Shown: positions 20,901 through 35,500 of the stretch, piece by piece
Layout: each line of letters begins with the position of its first letter
Numbering within the stretch: the stretch's first letter is position 1
NCBI RefSeq assembly: GCF_023065955.2
Contig: NW_026622786.1
Coordinates: forward strand, 51,011,438-51,075,437
Direction of reading: 5' to 3'
Length of the DNA: 64,000 nucleotides
From: Ursus arctos
Taxonomy: Eukaryota; Chordata; Mammalia; Carnivora; Ursidae
The notes under the pieces: generated by a model
The model's database searches: none
What the model was told of the DNA's origin: nothing
What the model saw: the letters and a program-made list of their open reading frames with translations, nothing else
Position numbers and translations under genes: made by a program

Positions 20901-23900
20901 TGGGCCCTAAATCCTTTTGCCTTTATGGACTCATTCTTCCATCAAGAAAAAAATAGTATATATGTGTGTGGGTGTGTGTATGTTTGTATAGATACATATA
21001 TATGTTCATATAGATTATGTTTTACAACTGTTGATATAAAAGCAAATACATTAATATTACATCTTAAAACATTTTCTTTGACCTAATGGTTTATTTTTTC
21101 TTCTGATTTTATTTTTATTTTATTTTTTTGAGATTTTATCTATTTATTTCACAAGGGTTGGGGGAGAGGAAGCATAAGCGGGGGAGCGGCAGGCAGAGAG
21201 AGAAGCAGGCTCCCCGCTGAGCAAGGAGCAAGATGTAGGGCTCAATCCCAGGACCCTGGGATCACGACCTGAGCCGAAGGCAGCCGCTTACCAACTGAGC
21301 CACCCAGGTGTCCCTTTTCTTCTGATTTTAAATGAAATTAAGCATTTCCATGGACCCCTGAAAGTATCATGAGCCCTGGGCACTGTGCCCACTCTGCCTA
21401 CTGGATAAGGTAACTCTAGACAGAGCTTGAAATAAATGAGTACCCTCTGGGAAGAGTACTGCATAGGAGCTCAGTACAAGGGCTTTGAGTCAGACCTTTC
21501 TACCAGGTGTAGAGTGAGGGGTAAGAAGGGCTCAGAGGATCAGGATAGGGTGAGAGATCTGGATGGCGTAGAGAAAGACCAAACTTCCAGGGGAAAAAAA
21601 ACAAAAACAAAAAACAAACAACAATAACTAAAAAGCCCCACCATGTTTTAAAACAAATAAATGAAGTAGCATGCTATTTTCAAGAAAGTTCAACAAGTTC
21701 ATTCTCTGGAGCATGAATGGGTAAGAAGTAACTCCAAGTAGAGCAGACAAGATGGAAAAGACTTCCTGTGGACTTTGGAACAAGAACTGACAGGATCTGG
21801 CAGCTGATTAGGTAAGGGAAAAGGAAGTCCTTTGCTGCCAAAGAGGATGGAAAAGATAGAGGGGGGAAGCACAGTTTGGAGTGACAGAGCTACTAAATTA
21901 TCACTTCAAATTATGTTTATCCAAGTTTTTATTTTTTTTAATTTTTTTAATTTTTAATTTTTTATTTTTATTTGACAGAGAGAGACAGCCAGTGAGAGAG
22001 GGAACACAAGCAGGGGGAGTGGGAGAGGAAGAAGCAAGCTTCCAGCGGAGGAGCCTGATGTGGGGCTCCATCCTAGAACGCCGGGATCACGCCCTGAGCT
22101 AAAGGCAGACGCTTAACGACTGAGCCACCCAGGTGCCCCTATCCAAGTTTTTATAATTGAATGAGCGAGGATCTCTAATCCGCCAATTTAACTTAGTGAA
22201 ATTTCAAATGTTACTTGTTAAGGCTAAAATTTTAAATTTTACTCATTTCCGTTAGCTTTGGTTAGCAAGTTTGAGCCTCTCGGTTATATCTGTTAAAAAT
22301 TTCTGGGACACCTGGCTGGCTCAGTCGATAGAGCATGCGACTCTTGATCTGGGGGTCTCGAGTTGGAGCCCCATGTTGGGTGGAAAGATTACTTAATCAA
22401 TCAGTCTTAAAAGTTTCTACTCCACAGTATTTTTAGGGGGTAGAGGTTGGTGGTAGCTGTGAGGGGAATATTGGGAAATGTTTCTTCCCTCCTTTTCTGG
22501 TTTCTGTGAGGAGAAACTGTCCTCAAACCTCCCCTGTTCTGTCTTGTTCTTCCCTCCCTCATTCTTCTTGAAGGTGGGCATGATTCTGTTTACAAAGAAC
22601 TGGACTGTGCACCTCAGTCCCTTCCTCTCTCCTGTTTTCCCTTGGGAGTCAGAAGACCACAGAAATTACCTTTTCTGGTCTTTTCCAATAAGCTGTAAGA
22701 TTTAGAGGAGTTGGCCCCTGAGTGGGGATGTGCAGCTGCCTAATACTGGCTGTGGTTGAGGGCAAGGGCAGTAAATCTGTTTATTCTGGGAAGATCAGTA
22801 TTAGAAAATGTACTGTTGCCAAATACCAAAGCCATGCTCTCCATTAACAAGCTTTATCAGTAATAAATACTATAAAATATTTTAAATTTTTAATTATTTA
22901 AATATATGTTTTAAAATATTTAAACATAACCATTTTTATATTTCTATTTTCACCTATTGGCTTGTAATTTCTCTCAGTTGGTTTAGAATGCATGAGGAAA
23001 ATCTGCAGAGATAAATACTGAGCCACCTCAGACTCTTACACACCATTATCTATAGACAGATCCATTCATAACATGAAAGTGGTTTTCACTAGACTTCACG
23101 AAGTTTGTATTTCTCGAACCCTTTGAACTACCAACTCTTTTTATTTCCTTTTTTTAAGCTTCTCAGTCAGATTTTGTGCATCCCTGGTAACTACATCCAA
23201 ATTACCATTTCCACTTGTTCTTTAAGCTTTTTGTTGTGATTTCTGCCTTCACTTTTCCCATGAAACTACTCTTCTAAAATGGTGTCTTTTCCAAGGTGAA
23301 GTCCTTTGAATCCTCTTGTAGCATCTGACCCGCTTGATAACTTGCAAGTCTTACTTTCCTTGGCTACCCAGACCCTGTCTTCTGGGTGAGAAAGCCTACA
23401 TCTTTTTCTCATACCAGCTTAGTGACGTCTTTCCTCCTTCAACCCTCCACTTGGGTTGCCCTCCTTACTCCTCTAACCCCACCACAGTGAGGGTCAGGTC
23501 AGCTCTTGGTGCTTGCCTTTTCTCTCAGCTCACTCACCTTCCTGGTTTCAATCACAACAATGGACAAAACATTCCAAACATACCGCTACTGAGTATCTGC
23601 ACTCTCACTGGGAGTTGCACTTGGATATCTGCCTGAGACCAGAACTGTAGCATATTTACAAATGAATTGTCTTTGCATGCCCATCAGCACTTCTTGCGCA
23701 TTTCTCCATTGTTGTCAACATCATGCTGCCTTTCTGATGTTCTCAGTTTGCTATTTTTAACAACTTTTTCTCCATCACTTAAGAACCAACCAAAGAAGGT
23801 GAAGCATTTCTTGAACTATTATTTTCTTATCTTTTGTCCATGTTTCGATAGCTGTGGCCATGGTCTAAGCCTTAGCTCTGTGTTATCTGTTTGGTATATT

Positions 23901-26475
23901 ACTTGTAGATTCCTACATTAATTGTATTACATTGTGAAACCTAACAATATAGACCTACTAATTTGGAGGGAAATAACCCTGGAATTTGAACAAAGATGGA
24001 AAGACAAGTACCCTATATTCTTATATTTAACAAACAGTAATGCTTCACAAATCTGTATGTCTTCTTTGGTTCGGGGTCACATTCATTTTCTCTGTACTGT
24101 CCCTAGTGTAGTATTTGTGCTGCTGAGGCAAACACTCTTGGTTTCTTTATCTAGTACCATCAACTTTTTTCTGTCCTGGGGGACTGACTTGATAGGATTT
24201 GTGGGGAAGGAAGAGTTTAAAAATCACCATCATTTCATCTCTGCAGCTGCACTTCAGGTCTTATTACTACTACGGGTCTATTCAACAACTCCCCAAATTT
24301 CTCCAGCCCCACAATATCCCAGCCAGGAGTATAACTTGCCAGCCACTATGATGTGTTAGAATCCAGAGTGGTGTGCTTTCTGAGACACAGAACTCCAGGG
24401 AAGAAAAGAGGAACCAGCCTTACTCTACCAAGCAATAAATGCATTTATGAATCAAAATACTACAGAAATTATATATCTGTATTTTAAACTTGTTGCCACC
24501 ACCAGAGCAGGATAATCTCAGCAGGCAACCAAAGAATCTCTCTAAGGCTGACAGGGATACCTTGATAGCGGTGAGGGGTCTACATGGAATGCAGGTGGCA
24601 GCAACTACTCTAGTTCAGCTCAGGTTTTTAACCCTCAGCGCGTATTTTCCGGTGCTGCCTCTTTCCTCTCAGTCACAGGGAGATCGCTGTGAACACCAGG
24701 AGAGGACAAGGACATGTCATAGTGATGAAAAGCAGAGGACTTGGGTTTTAGGAAAAAAACCTAGGTTCAAATCCCAGCTCTGCCACTCGATAAAATGTGC
24801 GACTTGGAGCCAGTTACTTAACCTGTGTACTTCAGTTTACTCATCTGTACAACAGAAAGAATAACATCGTTGTGATCATGAGTAAATAAGAAAAGTGAGT
24901 GAGATAAGGAAGCATGGAGCAGGTGGCTTCACACACTATAAAGGGCTTATTAAACACGCAATTATTATTATGAATTAAAAGATATTTATGACAAGACTTT
25001 TACACATTCTAAAGAATACAAATGAAACCTTAAAAGTTTCTATATTTCAACAAGTAAAATTTCTTTTATGCTACTTGTGTCTGAAATCAAATCATTCCAT
25101 TAAATTCAGGTGTTTGCCTAGTTCCCTTATATTTCGTTTGAAATAAAACGGAATATAAATAAATTACAGAGAGGTTGTTTTAAGGTATGCTAACCTCATG
25201 CTCAATAAGATTTCAAATGTGAAAATAAGAAAATGGCAAATATGGGTAAGTAGCAAGTAGGGCATCTCTGAGTATTTTCCAGTTAGAGAAAACCACATGC
25301 ATGTCCTTAATCGGTTTGTGGCTAATGCTTTTATCTTTTACAATGAGACCACAGTCAAAATGGAAATATATTCTTAAACCAACATTGGCCATAGTTATTA
25401 AGTAATTTAATTCTGCTTTCAAAGTCTAACTTCATAGTAGCACCTAGGTCACAAGCATTGTTTCAGATGAAGAACCAGTAATAATGAATGAGTGATTATA
25501 ATTTGGGGGCTATTTTTACATAAAACTGTGTATTACAAAGTTTTCAAATTTCTTTTTTTTTTATTTCTGGTTTCGGGGTGCTTATTAATACATAATGGAT
25601 TATTTGTTGAAGGGTGTCAGCATGATTTATATGTCTCTGAAATTTCCCATGCACCTCGCCCTAGTTGTATTTAATAGATTTTTAATAAACACTGCTAATT
25701 TATGGTGATAATGGTGAATAGTGCTTTCCATTTATTTAGCCACTCGTTCAACAAATATTTATTTAACATCCACTATGGTCCAAGCACTCCTTTAAACACT
25801 GGGAATACAACAATGGACAAAACAGATTTAAGTCATGCTCTTTCTTTCCAAGCCCATAGCGCTCTCGCAAACATAGTGAACGTTCCTAAAACTCACTGGA
25901 CTTTCTGCAAGAAGTGTGGCAAGCATCAATCCCACAAAGTGACACAGTACAAGAAAGGCAAAGATTCTCTTTATGCCCACAGAAAGCAGCATTATGACAG
26001 GAAATAGAGTGGCTATGATGGGCAGACTAAGTCAATTTTCTGGAAAAAGGCTAACTACAAAGAAATTGTGCTGAGCCTTGACTATGTTGAGCCCAACTGC
26101 AGATCTAAGAGAATGCTAGCTCTTAAGAGACGCAAGCATTTTGAACTTGGAGGACATAAGAAGAGAAAGGGTCAATTGATCCAGTTCTAAGCTTCAATTT
26201 TTGTTATATTATGAAGACAATAAAATCTTGAGGTTATGTTTACTTCATTTGGTTGCAGTTGGTCTTTTAAGAGGGAAATAAACTAGTACCATCAATAAAA
26301 TTCCCCTTGTGAGGCAGTTTATACTTGAAAAACAAAACAAAACAGATAAAGTCCCAACCTTCATGGAGCACACATTCTGGTGGAAACAAATAAATATATA
26401 ACATACCATGTGGTGATTAATGTTTAGAAGAAAAATAAAGCAAAAAGGAGTTAGGAAGGGCTAGAAGTAGAAGTG

Positions 26476-26508
<33 letters not shown>

Positions 26509-29500
26509 GGAAGATGAAATGAGAAAGGCCTGTCTAAGAAGGTGACTTTCCTCCACTCTGGAAAAACAGCATTCTAGAGATATGCAAAGACCCTGAGGCA
26601 GAATCTTGCTTGTCCTGTTCAAAGAACAGCAAAGACATCAGTGATGTTTGGTATAGGTGAGGCCGATAGAAAGGCATTAAAGATGCGATCAGAGAATCTG
26701 GAGGAGGGAGAGATTTTGAAGTTACTACAAGGTCATACAGAGCCATTGAAGGACTCTGGCTTTGATCTGTGAGTGAAATGGGAGGTTTTGAGCAGAGGAA
26801 TGACATGATCTGAGGCGCATGTGAAAAGAATTACTCTGGCTACTTGTATATAATAATAACTGTAGGAGGGCAAAAGTGGAGGCTAGGGCACCACTTAGGA
26901 AGTTAGGGCACCAGTTAAGAAGTTTTTTTACTAACCCAGATGAGAGATGCTATGGTTTGTCTCAGGACTGCAAAGTGGGTAGTGAGAAGAGGTCAAATAC
27001 AATAGGTTTTGCTGATTAATTTTGTTAACAGCATGTTATGCAGGAATCTAAGAGGACTCCAGTGATGTTGACCTAAATAATATGAAGATGGAGTTGCCGT
27101 TTACTGATAGGGGAATGCAGTGTGGGTAAAGGAAACAGGGTGTTTGGTTTTGAACATGTTAGCTGTGAGATATCTTTTGGATGTCTAAGAGAGAGTGCTG
27201 AATAAGATGTTAATATCTAACATGATAGCTGTGGAAAGGGAGCTGCCTAGACTTGAGGTAGATAAATTAGGAAGTTTTACACTATAAATTTGCGTCATGT
27301 CTTTTAGGTAATGAGTATAGATAGAGATAAAAGGAGATCCTAGGAATAAAGGTATGGGGACCTATTGCTTTACTGGAAATGAAGAGGCATCAGTGAGGAT
27401 CTGAGGAAAAAGCATCCAGTAAGGAAGGAGGAGAATCAAAAGGGAGGGGTGTCCTCCCAGCCAAAAGAAGGAAGTGAAAAGCTTAATTAAATGCTCCTGA
27501 AAAGGAATATAAGGACTGCAAAGAAACCCCTGGGTTTGCTAATGGGGAAGTTGTCAGTGACATTGATAAGACCTGTCTCAGTGCACAGCAAAAATTTTAC
27601 TAAATGGGATTAAAGAAAAGATGAGAGAGGAAGTAAGAGACTGAAGGTACAGACAACTCTGAGTTTTGCCATAGGAGCAGAGAAATAGGGTAGTGGAGAG
27701 AGGAAGGACCAAGGGATTCTGCATTTTTCAAGAGGGCAGATGCTGCAGCTTGTTTGAAAGCTGATGGGAATGATCCAGTAAAGATAGAAAAGGTGATTGA
27801 TCATGCAGAAAAAAGAGAGGAAAATTGTTGGAGCAATATCGTTCAGGAGACAGGAGGAGTAAGATCTAGCACATGAAGTGGGGAGTTAGCCTCAGGGCAA
27901 CTGTAGTTATTCACAGTAGTAGAAAGGAAGACCAAATATATGGGTACAGATGTCAGTGCTTCAGTAGATGGGGGAGGCTTATGGTATTTCTCATTGCACC
28001 TATTTTCTCAGGGAAATTAGAAAACAGATCATCAATAGAGAATGAGGAGGGAGAAAAGACATTGGAGACCAGAAATGAGAGAAAAAGTAAGAAGTAATTA
28101 TTGGCTTAGTGAAGGAATGACTTGGCCAGTGATAGGTAGCAGGATACTGGGTGGCTTTCTGGGCCCCATTGCGATTAATGGTCATGAATATAAAGTCCCA
28201 TCAGTCAGTAAGTTTGTGTTTGTCTCCAGCCAGAATTAGCTTTCTTAGTACAGGTGCAGAATCAGTGAGGAAATGGATTTAAAAATATGAACTGCTTATT
28301 AAGTCCTAGAAGAATTACTGAAATATAACATCACAGCCTTAAAAATATTTGAAATCATGTCTAAGAACTCTTTCTGGCTATTAGGAATATGCATATGGAG
28401 GAGGAGAAGAAATGGCAAAAACAAGCAGGCCTTATGAATTGACAGAATAGGCAATTGGCCCTAGGGGGTCTAAAATGATATCTCACCTAAAAATAATTGT
28501 CCTACTGGTCTTTCATAGTGCCTGAAAATTCCATCATTGGTGTTATTCTGAAAAGTTTATGACCTTGTCATCACAGAGGTGGTGCTTACCTACAAAAAAA
28601 TCTCTAGAGTTTAATGTAGTAACAAGAAGGCACAAAATGCTAAATAAATATTTGCTAAATTGGCTTGAATGGAATAGAATGAAGGGCCATCATGCATTCA
28701 TTTTTATTCAACAAGTATTTATTGAGTAGAAGACACTGCAACAGACATTGCAAGAGTTTCCAAGGTAAAGAAAGAACATATTTACATGAAGCTGTTGAGG
28801 GCAATAGACAATAGCAGGTAGATGTTTATTAGCAGAATTTCTTCTTCTTTGGTTTCTCCTAGCATCACTTATTGATATATATAGCAAAATACAGAGGGGT
28901 AGAGGAGGGTATGTGAATGGCCATGCAGCTCTGCTGGTGGGATCACCACAAAGATACTAGGGGGAAAGGAAGCTCTTGAAGCAACACAGATAGAATTCCT
29001 CTATTTCACAACTTCAACCCAACACCAGAAGGGAAGCCCTGATGACCCATAGGCTGCAACAGAGGGAATGCATTTCTGCCCCTAGTGGAACAAGTGGGTG
29101 GACTGAGGTAAAACACCTTTCCTATATTTCACTGGAAAACAGAACCGCATGGGTTGGAAGTGAAACCTTGCAAATGCTGATCTCTCTACCTGTCTGCCAA
29201 AGTGGAAAATACCCTAAGAACCAAGGATCTAGAATACCCTTTTTAAACTACCCCAACCACAAACTTTTCCCTGGGGGGAAAGACTTTTTTGATAGTTAGA
29301 AAAATTAACTTTCTTTTCTCTAATTTTTTCAACTCGTTGGTGTGTTTTTAATTAATTGTAAGATGAACAGATGTTTATTCCCTTTTCCAATTTGTGCTTA
29401 TAGGAGCTCATTCTTTGAATTTGTTGCAGGAGAATATTCATTTTTATGCTAATCCTTCACATCTTTTAGGTCCTTTTAAAAATATGACAAAATTCCATTA

Positions 29501-32471
29501 ATCTGGACTTAATTCAGAATATGGGTTAGGTTTGTCTGAGTTTGACTGTTATTTAGATTTCAGAAAATATGGTGAAAATTTTTCTAATAGGATTTCAGAA
29601 AATATGGTGAAAATTTTTCCAATAGGTAAGACTTTGTATTATTATTATTTAACTAGACTGAAGGGAGAATGCAGGAAATGTCTATTTCTACTTATCAGAA
29701 TAATCACTCAATAAATATTAATTGAGCAGTTACAATGCACCAGGCACCATTCTAGGCTCAAGTGGTACAGCAGTGAACGAAACAAAAATTCTTGCCCATA
29801 TTGAGTTTACATTCCTAGTCTAAATGAATGAGTTTACTATTGACATACACACAACAGCTAAAAAATTAGTCTTTCTTATTTTTTCCCAGGAAAGTCTTAC
29901 TTTCAGAGTGCATTTAAACATCTCTTTCTAGATATTCATCTGCTTAAAATTACTGTTACTTGAAAATAATGTACGTAAAATTATTGTTTATAATATCCTG
30001 CAAATGGTCATTATTTAATGGCCTTATGTTAATCTCCTCACCCAAATCAGTCAGGTTTTGATGTAAGAACAAATCAAACAAGCCTAGGATGTTGGCCCTG
30101 AGTGTTGCCATAATACTCTGCCTTTTTGTTGCTGTTTTTAAGCGTTTCCGATTTGCAAGTCATTTTTTATAGTTCGTGTTCTTATAAACTTTGGAACACC
30201 CAGTATGGTTATCCTCATTTCACAGAAAGCTACGGCTTGGCAAAGCTAAATAACTTTTCCAAGAACACACAGCTAGAAATTATGGCAGCTACTGTTAGAT
30301 GACAGTGCTAGATTCTATCAACAATGCCCTTCTCCTAGCTTCCCATCAGATAGAGGAGACATGTAACCCAGTTCTGGCCAATGAAGTGCCAGTGGAAGTC
30401 CGTGGGGGGACGTTCTTTTTCCTTCACCGCTTTTCCTGTCTGGGACTCAAATGAGAAGCCTACAGGTGCAGCTTCTGAGGATTTAGGCCAACACACTGAA
30501 GCTCGTAGAGGAGAAAGGTAGAAAAAGCCTTTGGGATATCAGTGAGTAATGATGCCAGCTCTGTAATTCCTACCACTATGGCTTCTGATATAAGTAAAGC
30601 CCCATGTGTTTAAGTCACTGCACTTAGGTTTTCTGATATTTGCATCATAAAAGATACCTAACTGATAAATCTCAGAACTGAAATCAAAAGTAAAACTTGA
30701 CACACACACCCCCCCCCCGCCTGTTCTTTCCAATGGATAGTTCTGAAAGCATGCTCTTTTAATAAATGTATTCTTAATACTTTCAAGGTGACTTTTTGAG
30801 TACTGAGAACAATCTCAATACTTGTAACTACTACAGGTATTTCTCACTTTATAAGCTAGATGTGTTTCTCAAAAAAGCCATGTGTAAGTGATTTAAATAT
30901 ATGTAACTGAATGCATTAATGGATTTTAAGAAAAATCTATAATAAATAGTCAAAATATTTGGAGGACATTTTTTTATGATACTAAATAGGAAATTAGGTG
31001 ACGGTTGGCAAGTTTTTGTTCAACAAATATATCTTCTCAAATTGTGGCATGCTTGTTCCAAATTTATAATGCAATTTTATTGTCAGGAACCTGAGAAGGC
31101 AAGTAAGTGGGACCTGAAAGAATTAACTCATACCCACTAGGTTGGCAATAACCAGTAAGATAATAATAAGTATTGGCAAGAATGTGGAGAAGTTGGAATC
31201 TTCATATACTCCTAGTGGGAATGTAAAATAGTGCATTGTTTTAGAAAACAGTATGGCAGTTCCTCAAAAGGCTAAACAGAATTAACATATGACCCAGCAA
31301 TTCTATTCCTAAGTATATGCCCAAGAGAAATGAAAACCTGTGTCTACCGAAAATCTTGTACGTGAATATCTCAGAAGCATTACTCATAATAGCCATGAAG
31401 TGGAAACAGCCCAAATGTCCATCAACTAACGAATGGATAAAGTAAATGTGATATATTCATGCATTATTTGGCCATAAAAAGGGATGCAGTACTTATACAT
31501 GCTAGACCATGAATGAACCTTGAAATCTCCGTGCTAAGTAAAGAGCCAGTCACAAAAGACCACGTATTGTATGACTCTTTTTATATGAAGTATCCAGAGT
31601 AGGCAAATCCCCAGAGGATGCCTCAGGATGGGAAAGTTGAGGGAAATGGGGTGACTACCAATGGATACAGTTTACTTTTGGCATAAGAAAATGTTCTAAA
31701 ATTGTGGTGATGGTTGCACAACTCTGTGAATATACTAAAATCATTGAATGCTATACTTTAAATAAAGTGAATTGTATAGTATGTGAATTATACTCTATAA
31801 AGCTGTTATATTAAAAAGAAGAAAAATAACCAACCAACAAAGAGCAGTTGGGCCCAGGCGGTAGTAAGAGTCCCAGGAGATAGCAAAAATCCTCAAGGCA
31901 CTATGCTTTCTCTGTCAATCAGGCACTATCTAGCTTTTCTGTGAGATTGCACTGTGGGGGTTGCTCCCATACTGCCTTCATTTTAATTCCTAAAGTTGAC
32001 CTTACAAGGAGACTCTTAAGTTTTCTTATCCTCTTTTCATCTGGAAAGGACTACTTTACCCTAGAGACAAAAGGTAAGTGGTTAAGTCTCAGACCTGTGT
32101 TAGAACCCTGGCTCCCTTACCATCTTAGCTAAGTGACTTTGGAGAGGTAATATGAGTAGTGTTAAGACGGGGACAGTAATAATAGTTACTTCACAAGGTA
32201 GAGCTGAGGATTGAAGATGTAGTGCACCTGACAACATGACCTATGCCTAATTTCCATGTTTCCATCATCTCTTTGATACCTGACCTTGCCTCTGTCTAAC
32301 CCCTGCTTAGAATGAAAGGTGTGAGCGCCTTGCCCGTGGCATGTAGCTGGTAACTGCAGGCTTAGCAATGTATTCATAAAATCTGCCCAGTTTCTACACA
32401 GAATTTCTTGAATGAAGAGGTGTTACTTTTTATGTTTCACTTAATCACAGTTATTCTGAGTACATCATAGG

Positions 32472-32518
<47 letters not shown>

Positions 32519-35500
32519 GAAGATTATTCTCTTTTACTATAACTATTAAACCATGTCAGCAGAAGGTAACGAGATTGGGAAGAAGGCAGTCAGGCCATTT
32601 CAAATCCCACCTCTCCCTCTCTGTAGCTGTGTGGCCCTGATGTATCACCTAACCCCACCGAGCATCAGTCACCTTGTCTACAAAAATCAGAAAAATAATC
32701 CTATGTACCTCACAAGGCTGTATAAGGGATTAAATGAAGTAGCACATATAAAGCTTTTGGCCAAATGCTTGGCAAATAGTAAGGGCCCCATAAATGCTTT
32801 TTAAAAAATAAGTAGTTTGGGGATTTTTTTGAGAGTTACAAACAGAAAAATGTATACTTCAATTACACTATTGAAGGCATTCTTTAAAAAACAAATAAAC
32901 TAAACAAAATGAGAAACATGGATGGATGACCAACTTAGCCCAATTTGCCCATACCTTTTTTTTTAATCAGTGGTTTTATTTCCAACTTTTAACAATAACA
33001 GAGGATTCCAAAACAGACTAATATACATGAATATAGTCTAAGCGTAACAAAGAAAGAATTCAGCTATGTACATTGGAGGGAAGGGGATTTTTTTATCAAC
33101 CTTTTCCTATTTTGCCATTTCTGAACAAGCATACATGTTTTCCCAATTTAATTTACTACAAAGTAGTACAACTTTTACGATCAACCATTTATCTGTAAGC
33201 ATAAAACTTAAGAGATTTGGGCTGGCTGGACATCTTGGCTCCTGAAGTCTGGTTATTGTTAAGAATGTAACAAAAGAGTATTTCCTGAAAGCTCTCCTGG
33301 ACTCCACATAGAAAATTATCACTTTCGCTCAGTTATTACTTTCAGTTTTAAAACTGAAAGTCCTGGGTCCTGGGAACTTCCGTAGTCTCAGACAAACCAG
33401 AAAAGATGGTCAGCCTGTACAGACACCAAATTTAAGATTTGGAGATCATTATTAATAACTAATGGCTTCCATGAATTTAGTGCTAATGGTGGACCTGGCG
33501 CTGTGCTACATGCTTGAAAAGCCAAATTCCACTGATGATTAGAATAAACCTGTGTATTAGGTTCTATTCTTATACCCGTTTTAAAGATCAAAGAAAAGCA
33601 ATTTGGAGAGGTTGACCAAATTGCCTAAACACTAGTAAGAGGATAGAGCTGGGATGAAAGCAAAGGTCTTTTTAAAACTATTCCGTGCTGTATTGCCATT
33701 AGGTCCCTGCCCCCCGTTATATACTAATGAATTAAAGGACAGAATGTTTATAGAACGCATTGTCTCAGAGAATGAAAATATGAATGGCCCAAAAAGGGTT
33801 GGGGTAGCTTCACTGATGATAATTAGGGAGTTGGGGGTAATCAGTGTACGTTTACTGTTTAAGACTCATTTTTTGGGGGATCCTTGCTGGAGGCAGAACA
33901 CTGGCTGGACTGGAGTGCAATTGCTCATGTTAAACTGTTGCAGGAACCTACCTCTTCACGTACACCACATACTTTGTGTCTATGTAGGTGGGCTTCCCGG
34001 AGTTCCAGGTACAAGTCATGTTGCCTGAATATTCATAAATGACACAGGTTACCTTGTCAGGAACGTCTGGTGGATCTGCAACAAAATGTATCACTTAGGA
34101 GCCACCCTAGAAACATAAACTTCTTTATAAAGTAGTTAGTTGATAAACTTTCCATTTTATTTAGGAAAACATCCCAATCAGCACTCAGTACCTCCCTCAT
34201 TCAATCCCTACCACCTCACCTAACAACCTACTTTGCCATCAAGCAATACTACTCTCCTTCGTAATACTTTGCTATATTCTCCACTCCTTTGGGGATACTA
34301 ATGTGATCGAGTTTCTCCCATCCAAAAAAAAAAAAAAAAATCACTCCTTAAATCCTCTCTCTTCATCTACCGCTGTATCTCCTTTTCTTAACAGCTAAAC
34401 TAAGGGTCCTATATTATATTGGTCTTTTACTTCAGCTCCCATTCGCTCTTGGACCCCAGACAATCAAGATTCAGACCCACAATTCCATCAAAACCACTGT
34501 TGCTATGGTCATTAGTGACTTTCTAATCAACAAATTCCGAGATATCTGTGCAGTCACCATTGAGTATGACTTCTGCAGCATATGTAAGTAAACTGTAATA
34601 CACTCCTAAAATATATCCCAAAACAAAGATGTAGACGATAATTTAAGTATCTAGCCTCTGGAAAGTACTAGAAATATGTTTAATTAAGGAAATTCTGGCC
34701 ATATGATAAAGTGAAAAATGCAGGTTGCAAAACAGTGTAATATAGAGATCTCATTTGAGAGGGAGACAGAGAGAGGGTTTGGGAAGGAGGAGAGAGAAGG
34801 AGAAAGGGAAAGAGAGAGAGAAACTAAAACTTGAAAGACATATTTCAAAGTAATTAAAGAGGGATTGTTAGTAGTGAGATTGTGGAATTATAGAAATGAT
34901 GGGTATTTCCTTTCTGCTGGTCTAAATTTTTAAAAACCTTCTCTTGTATCCAATTTGATTTTACAATTAAAAAACAATTTCAAGCAGTAAGAACATACGA
35001 AAGTACTTTGAAACATTTTGGTTACAATGGGGAGAAACTGGACTCCAAATAAGTGAAAAGAAATATTTAAGTTTTATTTGAGTCTTAAAGGAGGTAGGTC
35101 TGGAAACATAAACTTGAGTCATTTTGAATATTGATTGAGTTGTGATCCCTCACTGATTACGGTGATTTGTGCTAAAGTTATTTTTCCCCTCTGGTTTTAG
35201 ATAGAGTGCCATTGATTTGGCCATCATAAAAGACAATGGTCAATCTTTTGGGCTATGTTATTCCAGAGCATTCTATATAGAATGAATATTCAGGGTTATA
35301 AATGCCTCATGGTTAATTAACTTTGCAAAAGATCAAACATTATATACACACATGCAAATAAGTGCAATATTTGTTAACGTGAAGTATGTAAAGATGGTAG
35401 TATGAGTACAGTTGTGAGAATAAGACCGGGTTGTTGCTAATCTCATTGCCAGTTTATCCAACATCAAGGATGAAAACCCGCTGTACAGCCAGGTATCAGA

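Larger units (their letters stand above)
20734..33951 (-). other. IL23R intron 4
   Basis: At 13.2 kb this is the largest complete intron. It holds two full SINEs and one short SINE (21112-22410), a MIR (24740-24970), an old dispersed repeat containing an RPL36A pseudogene (25740-27000), a 35-bp tandem duplication (29556-29625), further MIRs, and an L1M 3' end (31130-31815). In 22430-24730 (with weak L2-like texture near 23130-23640) and 27000-29550 no gene is seen. Open frames of 145 and 124 codons at 23922-24359 and 24490-24864 match nothing I know. Confidence 0.85.

Noticed and set aside
23922..24864. Open frames of 145 and 124 codons on the plus strand
   Set aside because: Composition is that of ordinary intronic DNA and a MIR overlaps the end of the second. 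No protein similarity is recognised and they are antisense to IL23R.
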